Shown: one piece after another, positions 34,945 through 44,515 of the stretch
Numbering within the stretch: the stretch's first letter is position 1
Layout: every line of letters begins with the position of its first letter
DNA from: Aquarana catesbeiana
Lineage: Eukaryota > Chordata > Amphibia > Anura > Ranidae
DNA: 64,000 bases
Reading direction: 5' to 3'
Assembly: GCF_042186555.1 (NCBI RefSeq)
Contig: NC_133330.1
Coordinates: forward strand, 344,441,165 to 344,505,164
Notes under the pieces: generated by a model
Told to the model about the DNA's origin: nothing
Seen by the model: only the letters and a program-made list of their open reading frames with translations
Databases searched by the model: none
Position numbers and translations under genes: made by a program

Positions 34945-34949
34945 TCCAG

Positions 34950-35834
34950 AGATCTTCATGTTCCTGTGTCCACTGTGCCCAACATTGTCAGGAAGTTTAC
35001 AGCCCGTGGCACTGTAGCTAATCTCCCTGGATGTGGTTGAAGGAGAAACATTCATCAAAGATTGCAACGAAGAATTGTGGAAATGGTGTATAAAGAACCT
35101 CAATCAGCTTCCAGACAAATCCAAGCGGACCTTCAGGCACAGGGTACACAGGATGTCCGCTCACACTATACGTCTCCATCTGAATGAAAAGGGAGGCTAT
35201 GGTAGGAGACCCAGGAGGAGACCCTACTGCTGACACACACATGTAAAAAAGCTAGATTGGCGTTTGCCAAAACTTACCCGAGGAAGCCAAAATCCTTTTG
35301 TGATAATATGTTATGGACAGACAAAATAAAATGACATCTTTTGGTAAAGCCCATCATTCTACTGTTTTCAGAAAAAGAAAGGAGGCCTTTAAAGAAAAAA
35401 AATATAGTCCCTACAGTCACTCGTGGTGGGGGGAGGGTCATTGATGTTTTGGGGTTGCTTTGCTGCTTCAGGCACTGGAGGTCTTGACCGTGTGCATGGA
35501 ATTATGAAATTGTGAAGACTACTGAAGAATTCTGGGGTGCAATGTAGGGCCCGGTGTCAGAAAGTTGGGTCTCTGTCAGAAGCCATTTATCTTACAGGAG
35601 GACAGTGACCCAAAGCACACGTCAAAAAGCACCCAGACAAAGCACTGGAGATCACTGAACTGGCCAGAAATAGGTCCAGATCTAAATCCCATACAGAACC
35701 TGTGGAGAGATCTCAGAACACCAGTTGGGAAAAGGAACCCCTCCAATCTGAGAGACCTGGAGCAGTTGGCGAAAGAAGAGTGCTCCAAAATTCCAGTAGA
35801 GAGGTTTAAGAAACTCATTGATGGTTACAGGTAG
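34950..35834 (+). pseudogene. Tc1-type transposase remnant
   Basis: Fragments in different frames: a DNA-binding and linker part around 35,033-35,230 (with DKSKRTFRHRVHRMSAHTIR), a degenerate middle, and the C-terminal catalytic part at 35,565-35,834 with LQEDSDPKHTSKSTQTKHW and GPDLNPIQNLWRDLR. The last catalytic Glu, normally in NPIE, reads Gln here. The N-terminus and first catalytic Asp region are lost or frame-shifted, so no activity is expected. Family: Tc1/mariner DDE transposase. Confidence 0.85.
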
Positions 35835-35906
35835 CCATTGCTTTGTTATTTTTTTTTCCAAGCGGTGTGCTACCAGATATTAAATTGAGGGTGCCAGTAA
35901 TTTTGT

Positions 35907-36495
35907 CCATGCACAAGAATTCCACTAAAAAGCGATTGGAGGACCGCTTAGCAAATATGAGGGTGACACATATGTCCAAGTGTGGGTATCCAGTCACACC
36001 AGGAAAATTTTGTGTGGTAAAATCAGGCACTAAGTTTATTAAACTGAAGTAATTAAGTTCAGATAAAAAAAACATACATGAAAGGTTAGCACAGATGCCA
36101 CAATCAGTAGGGAGTATCCGATATTATGCAACAAATCCCTAAAAGGAAAACCTACTGTTTGGTAAATGCTTACTCAGCCTCCGGAGGAACCCCATGAGCT
36201 TGGCTGTGCTGTGGAAACATGGACAACTGTGCCAAGTGCAGTAGATGGTGGTATCCTAATGGTGCAAGGACCCGGATGGAGGGGGTCGGTAGCTCACTGG
36301 TGGTGTCCCCATGGTGGGGTTACTGTGTCCGAAGGATTGGTGCTCCACTGGTGGTGAAGCTGAGGACCGGCACCCTGGATGTGACGTTGTCCACTCAGAG
36401 TCACGCTGGCCAAAGCGGGGTCTAGGCAGAGGCTGGAGCGCAAGCACGGCTAATCCTGGTGTGGGTTTTAGCGCCTAAACTTTTTTGGTATTCTG
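35907..36495. mobile_element. Unclassified insertion inside the Tc1 3' region
   Basis: Interrupts the Tc1 between two parts that normally adjoin. TAATTTTGTCC stands at the left edge and TAATTTTGCCC at the right edge, consistent with an ~11-bp target duplication with one change. The insert has no recognised termini; it contains a segment on 36,250-36,430 with GGTGGTGTCCCCATGGTGGG. Possibly a SINE or other retroposed sequence, but this is not established. Confidence 0.55.
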
Positions 36496-36779
36496 AATAA
36501 TTTTGCCCAGTCCATTTTTGTTTGTGTGGAATGTGTCAGATTTGGCTTTTTGTTTCTCCACTTTTTTGTATCATACCAGTACAAACAAAAGAAATAAACA
36601 TGAGAATGCCCAAACATTTGTAATTGCAACACTTTTCTGGGCGAAGTGGTGCATAATCTGCCAGAAATGCAGGGGTGCCTATATTTTTGGGATTGACTTT
36701 ATTAAAAAAAAAAAAAAAAAAAGGACTGGACCCTCTCACATGGACTGGAGGGAAAGCATCATAGACCACTGGCCCTTAA

Positions 36780-38132
36780 CCATCTGACATATGTGGTGAG
36801 AGTTGATGGCTCTTTTTATAGCCAAGGTGGTGGGGTGTGGGGATGATGATTGGTTCATATTGCCTGGAGTGGTGGGATCTGGGGCTGATGATTGGTTCAT
36901 ATTGCCTGGAGTGGTGGGGTCTGGGGCTGATGATTGGTTCATATTGCCTGGAATGGTGAGGTCTGGGGATGATTGGTTCATATTGCCTGGAATGGTGGGG
37001 TGTGGGGATGATGATTGGTTCATATTGCCTGGAGTGGTGGGATCTGGGGCTGATGTTTGGTTCATATTGCCTGGAGTGGTGGGGTCTAGGGGCTGATGAT
37101 TGGTTCATATCGCCTGGAATGGTGAGGTCTGGGGATGATTGGTTCATATTTCCTGGAATGGTGGGGTCTGGGACTGATGATTGGTTCATATTGCCTGGAG
37201 TGGTGGGATCTGGGGCTGATGATTGGTTCATATTGCCTGGAGTGGTGGGGTCTGGGGCTGATGATTGGTTCAAATTGCCTGGAGTGGTGAGTTCTGGGGC
37301 TGAGGGTTGGTTCATATTGCCTGGAGTGGTGGGGTCTGGGGGGAGATGATCGGTTCAAATTGCCTGGAGTGGTGGGATCTGGGGGTGATGATCGGTTCAT
37401 ATTGCCTGGAGTGGTGGGATCTGGGTGTGATGATTGGTTCTTAATGCCTGGAGTGGTGGGGTCAGGGGGGAGATGATTGGTTCATATTGCCTGGAGTGGT
37501 GGGATCTGGGGATGATGATTGGTTCATATTGCCTGGAGTGGTGGGATCTGGGTGTGATGATTGGTTCTTAATGCCTGGAGTGGTGGGGTCAGGGGGGAGA
37601 TGATTGGTTCATATTGCCTGGAGTGGTGGGATCTGGGGATGATGATTGGTTCATATTGCATCGAGATGGGTGGGGTCAGGGGGCAAATAATTGGTTCATA
37701 TTCCTGGAGTGGTGGGATCTGGGGCTGATGATTGGTTCATATTGCCTGAAGTGGTGGGATCTGGGGCTGATGATTGGTTCATATTGCCTGGAGTGGTGGG
37801 GTCTGGTGATGATGATTGGTTCATATTGCCTGGAGTGGTGGGGTCTGTGGGTGATGATTGGTTCATATTGCCTGGAGTGGTGGGGTCTGTGGGTGATGAT
37901 TGGTTCATATTGCCTGGAGTGGTGGGATCTGGGGGTGATGATTGGTTCATATTGCCTGGAGTGGTGGGACCTGGGGCTGATGATTGGTTCATATTGCCTG
38001 GAGTGGTGGGGTCTGGGGATAATTGGTTCATATTGCCTGGAGTGGTGGGATCTGGGGATGATGATTGGTTCATATTGCCTGGAGTGGTGGGGTCTGGGGA
38101 TGATGATTGGTTCATATTGCCTGGAGTGGTGT
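36780..38132. repeat. 42-bp minisatellite, about 31 units
   Basis: Unit: GGTTCATATTGCCTGGAGTG then GTGGGGTCTGGGGCTGATGATT. 42 is divisible by three, so frames stay open on both strands (up to 194 codons plus and 179 codons minus); they encode GSYCLEWWDL-like or MNQSSAPDPTTPG-like repeats and are not genes. A block at 37,400-37,490 with TTCTTAATGCCTGG recurs at 37,535-37,620. Confidence 0.96.
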
Positions 38133-38135
38133 AGT

Positions 38136-39094
38136 ATATGGTTCCGGTTTGGTTTGTGGTGCTCAGATGCAGTGAAGATCCGCTTTAAAGGGAATTGACA
38201 GAAAAAAAAAGCTGAATCTTTGCAGACTGGACCCTCCTGGCATTATAAATGTCTTCATCCGCTGCATGCTGCAGAAGATTTAACGTCTAATCTTTATATT
38301 GGATGTTTATCAAACTGTGACACTTATAACACATGCGTCCATCTGGAAGATGGAGGGAGAAATCTGTCTGAGGCTGGAGGACTTTGCAAGTGTTTTCCCC
38401 ACATATTAACGAAAAGAGAGCGAAAACCGCTCGTTGGCAGCGGGAGAACGTGGCACGGCCTGGAGATGCCAGTCAAACTCTCTCCGGCTCCCTTCATTTA
38501 CATCGGCCGCCCTTGAAGTGAAGATCTTACATATGATAGAAAGCAATGGACAAATATTGATGTTCGGAGCAGAGCTCCTTCCTTAAAATAATGAAGTTTT
38601 TGTCGGAATGGCTGACTCATGAGAAATGCGGCCAGTTTTTGTATTGTTAAATGCGACTATTTCTCTGCATCTGAGAGCAAATGTATACAATAAGATAATG
38701 GCATCCTTTCCCCGATCATTTGAATATCTGTACTGAGACCTCCCAACCTCCACTGAGCATTTCTGGTCCGTTCACAGCACAAAAAAAAAAATTCTAATAA
38801 AGCCATCTCCTAATAAATTGGGGATGCGGCAAATATTCAGCATCTGCTTTTCGCAAGGTGAGCCGTATACAATGTACAAGCTGCCCCCTGAGGGCTTTCC
38901 GTGACGACAATTAGGATTTTTACCTTCCGAAGGGAGCAAGAGGTTATAATAGAAGCTTTCCTACCTGCTAACACAAAGAAAATAACTTATGGATATTTAT
39001 TTCTTTTTGGTTCCTCCTCCATTCCCTTGAGGTCTCTTTTATCCAGGCGAGAATTCGCTTGTCATAACAGTAATAGTAAAGTCTTACCCTAATT
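38136..39094. other. Unique DNA, candidate regulatory sequence
   Basis: No repeat recognised. 38,520-38,760 has mixed composition without simple repeats (AAATGCGACTATTTCTCTGC, CTGACTCATGAG with an AP-1-like TGACTCA). Regulatory potential is inference. Open frame 38,220-38,516 has no recognised domain. Confidence 0.35.
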
Positions 39095-39871
39095 CAAGGT
39101 TTAAAATCAAGAAGTGAATAATTATAAACTTAGAAATCAAGAATTGTATAATTATAAACTTGGCAAATCAAAAATTCGATAATTATGAACGTTGAAATCA
39201 AGTACTGTACGATTATTAACTTTAAAATCAAGAATTATATGATTATAAAACTTTAAAATTAAGAATTGTAAGATTATAAAACTTTAAAATCAAGAATTGT
39301 ATGATTATAAAACTTTAAAATCAAGAATTGTGTATTTATAACATTTAAAATCAAGAATCGTATAACTTGGAACTTTAAAATCAAGAAATGTATAAATATA
39401 AACTTTAGAATCAAGAATTGTGCGATTATAAAAATTTGAAATCAAGAACTGTATAACTTGGAGTTTTAAAATCAAGAACTGTAGGATTATAAACTTAGAA
39501 ATCAAAAATTCTATAATTATAAACTTTGAAATCAAGTATTGTACAATCATTAACTTTAAAATGAAGAATTGTATCTTTATCAAATTTAAAATCAAGAATT
39601 GTATAACTTGGAATTTTAAAATCAAGAATTGTATGATTATAAACTTTAAAATCAAGAATTGTGTATTTATCAAATTTAAAATCAAGAATTGTATAACTTG
39701 GAACTTTAAAAATCAAGAAATGTATAAATATAGACTTAAGAATCAAGAAATGTGCAATTATAAAAATTGAAATCAAGAATTGTATAACTTGGAATTTTAA
39801 AATCAAGAATCGTAGGATTAGAAAATTTAAAATCAAGGATTGTAGCATTAGAAACCTTGAAAAAAATAATT
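39095..39871. repeat. ~31-bp AT-rich minisatellite, first block
   Basis: Unit: TTAAAATCAAGAATTGTATG followed by ATTATAAACT, with ACTTGGAACT and ATTTATAACA variants; about 25 units. Some blocks repeat (39,370-39,430 and 39,690-39,755). Open frames on the minus strand (ILNFKVPSYTILDFK-like) are periodicity artefacts. Confidence 0.95.
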
Positions 39872-40104
39872 TCTTCAGAGAAATGTCACAAACAATACAC
39901 CCACGCAGTGACTTCAGAAATCATAATGTGTACAGACGATAGAGCAATAGGCCAATGCATCAAATCATGCCGGCCATGGGATATAACAAAAGCATTGATC
40001 TCAATGACAAAGTATTAGCTCAGGGAGCCACCCCAAGTGTCATGCTTGTAATACAGGGGGGCTTATACTGATAGGGTGAGTAGCCCCCGGGACCTAATTA
40101 TGAA
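39872..40104. other. Non-repeat interruption of the AT-rich array
   Basis: About 230 bp unrelated to the array (GTCACAAACAATACACCCAC to CCCGGGACCTAATTATG). It may be an insertion or the original sequence between two array blocks. No termini recognised. Confidence 0.5.
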
Positions 40105-40377
40105 GAAAAAAAAAAACACTAGGAAGAATTATATGATTTTAAACTTTTATAAACTTTGGGATCAAGAATTGTAGAACTACATTTTGAAATCAAGGATTGT
40201 AGAAGTGTAAACTTTGAAATCAAGAATTGCAGAATTCGACATTTTGAAATCAAGAATTGTAGAAGTGTAAACTTTGAAATGAAAAATCATAGAATTTTTA
40301 AACTTTTTATATAATGATAAACTCTGAAATTAAGAATTGTAAAATTCAAAACTTTAAAATCAAGAATTCTTATGTAT
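40105..40377. repeat. AT-rich minisatellite, second block
   Basis: About eight units with the AAATCAAGAATTGTAGAA core. The block is cut at 40,378 by the TTAA-flanked MITE, and a last unit survives at 41,905-41,937 beyond it. Confidence 0.9.
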
Positions 40378-40659
40378 TTAAAGTGATACTAAAGGCTGTC
40401 TTTTTTTTTTTAAATGACAAACATGTCATACTCACCTGCTCTGTGCAGTGGTTTTGCACAGAGCAGCTCCGTTCCTTCTCTTCTCGGGTCCCTAGCCTGC
40501 GCTCTGGGCCCCTCCCTCCTGCCCCCAGAGCAAGCAGCTTGCAGTGGGGGTACCCAAGCAGGCTCGTTCCTAAGCTGCGGCTCTGCGTGTTCATTCACAT
40601 ACAAAGGCGCGGCTCACTTACCTCCCCATTGGCTCACTGACTGTGAATGACCAGCAGCC

Positions 40660-41672
40660 ATTGTCTCATAAACGACCTGGAGGATGGGATAAACAGTTCA
40701 ATCTCTGTATTTGCGGATAATACTAAGCTAAGCAGGGCAATAACTTCTCCGCAGGATGTGGAAACCTTGCAAAAAGACCTGAACAAATGAATGGGGTGGG
40801 CGACTACATGGCAAATGAGGTTCAATGTAGAAAAATTTAAAATCATGCATTTGGGTGGCAAAAATCATGAATGCAATCTATACACTGGGGGGAGAACCTC
40901 TGGGGGGATCTAGGATGGAGAAGGACCTGGGGGTCCTAGTAGATGATAGGCTCAGCAATGACATGCAATGCCAAGCTGCTGCTAATAAAGCAAACAGAAT
41001 ATTGGCATTAAAAAGGGGGATCAACTCCAGATATAAAACGATAATTCTCCCGCTCTACAAGACTCTGGTCCGGCCGCACCTAGACTATGCTGTCCAGTTC
41101 TGGGCACCAGTCCTCAGGAAGGATGTACTGGAAATGGAGCGAGAACAAAGAAGGGCAACAAAGCTAATAAAGGGTCTGGAGGATCTTAGTTAGGAGGAAA
41201 GGTTGTGAGCTCTGAACTTATTCTCTCTGGAGAAGAGACGCTTGAGAGGGGATATGATTTCATTGTATAAATACCGGACTGGTGACCCCACAATATACAA
41301 ATACCGGACTGGTGACCCCACAATATATAAATACCGGACTGGTGACCCCACAATATACAAATACCGGACTGGTGACCCCACAATATACAAATACCGGACT
41401 GGTGACCCCACAATATATAAATACCGGACTGGTGACCCCACAATAGAAATAAAACTTTTTCGCAGAAGAGAGTTTAACAAGACTCGCGGCCACTCATTAA
41501 AATTAGAAGAAAAGAGGTTTAACCTTAAACTACGTTGAGGGTTCTTTACTGTAAGAGCGGCAAGGATGTGGAATTCCCTTCCACAGGCGGTGGTCTCAGC
41601 GGGGAGCATCGATAGTTTCAAGAAACTATTAGATAATCACCTGAATGACCGCAACATACAGGGATATACAAT
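40660..41672 (+). pseudogene. CR1-type reverse transcriptase, C-terminal remnant
   Basis: Readable pieces: SISVFADNTKLSRAI (the active-site motif, normally FADD, reads FADN), EKDLGVLVDDRLSNDMQCQA, RGINSRYKTIILPLYKTLVRPHLDY, VQFWAPVLRKDV, RRATKLIKG, and after a 30-bp minisatellite LKLEEKRFNLKLR and RMWNSLPQAVVSAGSID. Stops occur near 40,788, 41,190 and 41,538. The order is that of CR1-clade ORF2. Its product would copy LINE RNA into DNA; this copy is dead. Confidence 0.9.
41262..41446 (+). repeat. 30-bp minisatellite inside the CR1 coding remnant
   Basis: Six units of ATACCGGACTGGTGACCCCA then CAATATACAA (or TATAAA). The unit length keeps the frame, giving YKYRTGDPTI repeated. In related elements this position holds a single copy, so it expanded after or during insertion. 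Confidence 0.93.
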
Positions 41673-41851
41673 GTAATACTGACACATAATCACACACATA
41701 GGTTGGACTTGATGGACTTTTTTTTTTCAACCTCACCTACTATGTAACTAAGTGAATGAGGAGGGAGAGTCCCCGGAGAGCCAAGATCGATGAATCAGGA
41801 TGGAGCTCAGGTGAGTGTTAGGGGGGGATTGAGCCTTTAGAACCACTTTAA

Positions 41852-41939
41852 TCTGGTTAAAAAAAAGGCACAAATCGATCCAATTCAACCAACAAAAAAT
41901 TATGGAATAATAAACTTTCAAATCAAGAATTGTATTGTC
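41852..41939. repeat. Last unit of the AT-rich array
   Basis: ATAATAAACTTTCAAATCAAGAATTGTA at 41,909-41,936 is one unit of the array seen at 39.1-40.4 kb, showing that MITE and CR1 lie inside it. (Motif shown in full at its position; core AAATCAAGAATTGTA.). Confidence 0.75.
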
Positions 41940-42627
41940 TACAGTGAGGGGAAAAAAGTATTTGATCGGCTGCTGATTTTGTACGTTTGCCCACTGAGGA
42001 AACGATCAGTCTATAATTTTATTGGTCGGTTTATTATAACAGTGAGAGACAGAATAACAACAAAAATATCCAGAAAAACGCATTTCAAAAAAAGTTATAA
42101 ATGGATTTGCATTTTAATGAGTGAAATAAGTATTTGATCCCCTATCAATCTACAAGATTTCGGTTCCCAGGTGTCTTCTATACAGGTAACAAGCTGAGAT
42201 TAGGAGCACTCTCTTTTAAGGGAGTGCTCCTAATCTCAGCTTGTTACCTGTATAAAAGACATCTGTCCACAGAAGCAATCAGATTCTAATCTCTCCACCA
42301 TGACCAAGACCAAAGAGCTGTCCAAGGATGTCGGGGAGAAGATTGTAGACCTACACAAGGCTGGAATGGGCTACAAGACCATCACCAAGCAGCTTGGTGA
42401 GAGGGTGACAACAGTTGGTGGGATTATTCACAAATGGAAGAAACACAAAATAACGATCGATCTCCCTCGGTCTGGGGCTCCATACAAGATCTCACCTCGT
42501 GGAGATTCAATGATCATGAGAACGGTGAGGAATCAGCCCAGAACTACACGGGAGAATCTTGTCAATGATCTCAGCTGGGACCATAGTCACCAAGAAAACA
42601 AGCGGCAACACACTACGCCGTGAAGGA
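41940..42627 (+). mobile_element. Tc1/mariner element, 5' part only
   Basis: Begins TACAGTGAGGGGAAAAAAGT with TATTTGATC, the left terminus of a vertebrate Tc1 family, followed by a long subterminal region, a near-perfect hairpin at 42,182-42,253 and a transposase start. It stops after CCGTGAAGGACTG at 42,627; the catalytic domain and the right terminus are absent. Confidence 0.9.
42300..42623 (+). pseudogene. Tc1-type transposase N-terminal fragment
   Basis: From ATG at 42,300 the frame reads MTKTKELSKDVGEKIVDLHK and GMGYKTITKQLGERVTTVGG, the paired helix-turn-helix DNA-binding region, then RGDSMIMRTVRNQPRTTREN and LVNDL. A frame change near 42,572 garbles the rest (DHSHQENKRQH). Only about 100 of the usual ~340 residues remain; the DDE catalytic domain is missing. 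Confidence 0.88.
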
Positions 42628-42909
42628 CTGTTCCTTATTGTCTGATCGACCCTATGTCATCTTCAGGGGCGCTTCTAATCTATTGAACACAATAGCACCA
42701 ATTTATTTTTTTGGCACTTCATATGCAATTGTACTTTATAATATAATATATGTTTTTTTCTGTATTGTGTTGGTCACATGCATAATCAGTATCACACAGT
42801 AATTACAATAATTTTTGCACATTTTAGCTCTATAGATATTATATGCCATATTTACATATGCATTATCTTTTGATTCGTCTTTGAAGCGCTGCACTTTATA
42901 TTTTTACGT
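42628..42909 (+). mobile_element. Probable retroelement 3' tail
   Basis: AT-rich sequence ending GAAGCGCTGCACTTTATATT. The word AAGCGCTGCACT also occurs in the inverted arms at 2.3 kb, suggesting the same retroelement class. No coding part is present; low confidence. Confidence 0.35.
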
Positions 42910-44410
42910 TTACCAATTTAGTTGCCCTTCTCTCAACTCTCCAGCTCCACCACGCCCCTCCTGAGGACTGGTGACCAGAACTGGGCGGAATACTCCAGAT
43001 GTGGCACTACGTCCCATCTGAGGACTGGTGACCAGAACTGGACGGAATACTGCAGATGTGGCACCACGTCCTTCCTGAGGACTGGTGACCAGAAACTGGA
43101 CGGAATACTCCAGATGTGGCACCATGTCCCTCCTGAGGACTGGTGACCAGAAACTGGATGGAATACCCCAGCTCCACCACGTCCCTCCTGAGGACTGGTG
43201 ACCAGAACTGGACGGAATACTCCAGATGTGGCACCACGTCCCTCCTGAGGACTGGTGACCAGAAACTGGACGGAATACTCCAGCTCCACCACGTCCCTCC
43301 TGAGGACTGGTGACCAGAACTGGACGGAATTGTCCAGCTCCACCACGTCCCTCCTAAGGACTGGTGACAAGACACTGGACGGAGTACTCCAGATGTGGCA
43401 CCACGTCCCTCCTGAGGGCTGGTGACCAGAAACTGGACGGAATACTCCAGCTCCACCACGTCCCTCCTGAGGACTGGTGACCAGAACTGGACGGAATTGT
43501 CCAGCTCCACCAGGTCCCTCCTAAGGACTGGTGACAAGACACTGAACGGAATACTCCAGATGTGGCACCACGTCCCTCCTGAGGACTGGTGACCAGAAAC
43601 TGGACAGAATACTCCAGATGTGGCACCAGTCCCTCCGAAGGACTGGTGACCAGATCTGAACGGAATACTCCAGATGTGGCACCACGGCCCTCCTGAGGAC
43701 TGGTGACCAGAAACTGGACAGAATACTCCAGATGTGGCACCAAGTCCCTCCGAAGGACTGGTGACCAGATCTAAACGGAATACTCCAGATGTGGCACCAC
43801 GTCCCTCCGAAGGACTGGTGACCAGATCTGAACGGAATACTCCAGATGTGGCACCACGTCCCTCCTGAGGACTGGTGACCAGACACTGGACGGAATACTG
43901 CAGATGTGGCACCACGTCCTTCCTGAGGACTGGTGACCAGAAACTGGACGGAATACTCCAGATGTGGCACCATGTCCCTCCTGAGGACTGGTGACCAGAA
44001 ACTGGACGGAATACCCCAGCTCCACCACGTCCCTCCTGAGGACTGGTGACCAGAACTGGATGGAATATTCCAGATGTGGCACCACGTCCCTCCTGAGGGC
44101 TGGTGACCAGAAACTGGGCGGAATACTCCAGCTCCACCACGTCCCTCCTGAGGACTGGTGACCAGAACTGGACGGAATTGTCCAGCTCCACCTGGTCCCT
44201 CCTAAGGACTGGTGACAAGACACTGAACGGAATACTCCAGATGTGGCACCACGTCCCTCCTGAGGACTGGTGACCAGAAACTGGACAGAATACTCCAGAT
44301 GTGGCACCACGTCCCTCCGAAGGACTGGTGACCAGATCTGTACGGAATACTCCAGATGTGGCACCACGGCCCTCCTGAGGACTGGTGACCAGAAACTGGA
44401 GGGAATACTC
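42910..44410 (-). repeat. Minisatellite (~57 bp) derived from CR1 reverse transcriptase
   Basis: Units such as CTCCTGAGGACTGGTGACCA then GAACTGGACGGAATACTCCA and GATGTGGCACCACGTCC, with a shorter CAGCTCCACCACGTCC variant; about 27 copies. On the minus strand they read LEYSVQFWSPVLRRDVV, matching HLDYAVQFWAPVLRKDV of the CR1 at 40.7 kb. A block including AGGTCCCTCCTAAGGACTGG (43,508 and 44,191) recurs about 683 bp apart. The 403-codon minus-strand frame is thus a repeated LINE fragment. Confidence 0.93.
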
Positions 44411-44515
44411 CAGATGTGGTCAGACATCTGGAGTATTCTGTCCAGTTCTGGTCACCAGTCCTCAGGAGGGACATGGTGGAACTGGAGAAGAGTCCAGAGA
44501 AGGGCAACTAAATAG
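44411..44515 (+). repeat. Inverted terminal copy of the CR1-derived unit
   Basis: From 44,423 the unit is present in the opposite orientation and continues into normal CR1 sequence (GGAGAAGAGTCCAGAGAAGG, GCAACTAAATAG). The junction is a palindrome: ACTCCAGATGT and ACATCTGGAGT flank GGTCAG at 44,408-44,436. Confidence 0.88.

Larger units (their letters stand above)
34945..36712 (+). mobile_element. Tc1/mariner element, 5'-truncated, interrupted
   Basis: Starts abruptly in transposase sequence (CCAACATTGTCAGGAAGTTT) and ends with a vertebrate Tc1 terminus (GCAGGGGTGCCTATATTTTT at 36,670-36,689). The 3' untranslated region is split: GGTGCCAGTAATTTTGTCC at 35,888-35,906 and AATAATTTTGCCCAGTCC at 36,496-36,513 are adjoining parts of the normal element. 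About 590 bp of foreign DNA lies between. The left inverted repeat is missing. A poly-A run at 36,703-36,722 follows. Confidence 0.85.
40651..41751 (+). mobile_element. CR1-type LINE 3' fragment with 8-bp target duplication
   Basis: GTGAATGA occurs at 40,643-40,650 and 41,752-41,759, immediately flanking the fragment, and the empty site is visible in the other MITE copy. The fragment contains the C-terminal part of the reverse transcriptase, then a tail GGTTGGACTTGATGGACTTT with TCAACC and CTATGTAACTA, the 8-bp-type 3' end of CR1-like elements. It is 5'-truncated as usual for LINEs. Confidence 0.9.
40378..41851. mobile_element. TTAA-flanked MITE (family T1), carrying a CR1 insertion
   Basis: Left end TTAAAGTGATACTAAAGGC and right end complement TTAAAGTGGTTCTAAAGGCT are inverted repeats; TTAA is at both borders. 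Non-CR1 parts are 40,378-40,650 and 41,760-41,851. A second copy without the CR1 is at 47,111-47,503. TTAA borders would fit piggyBac-type mobilisation, but no transposase is present. Confidence 0.82.

Noticed and set aside
36776..38198. Open frames of 139-194 codons on both strands
   Set aside because: The 42-bp unit is a multiple of three and stop-free in several phases, so openness carries no coding information.
42182..42253. Hairpin as a microRNA precursor
   Set aside because: The near-perfect 30-bp palindrome is the internal hairpin of the Tc1 family's 5' region, so it is element structure and not a dedicated RNA gene.
43007..44218. 403-codon open frame, minus strand
   Set aside because: It is a translation of tandem copies of a CR1 reverse transcriptase fragment; the units are open in more than one phase and there is no complete domain.
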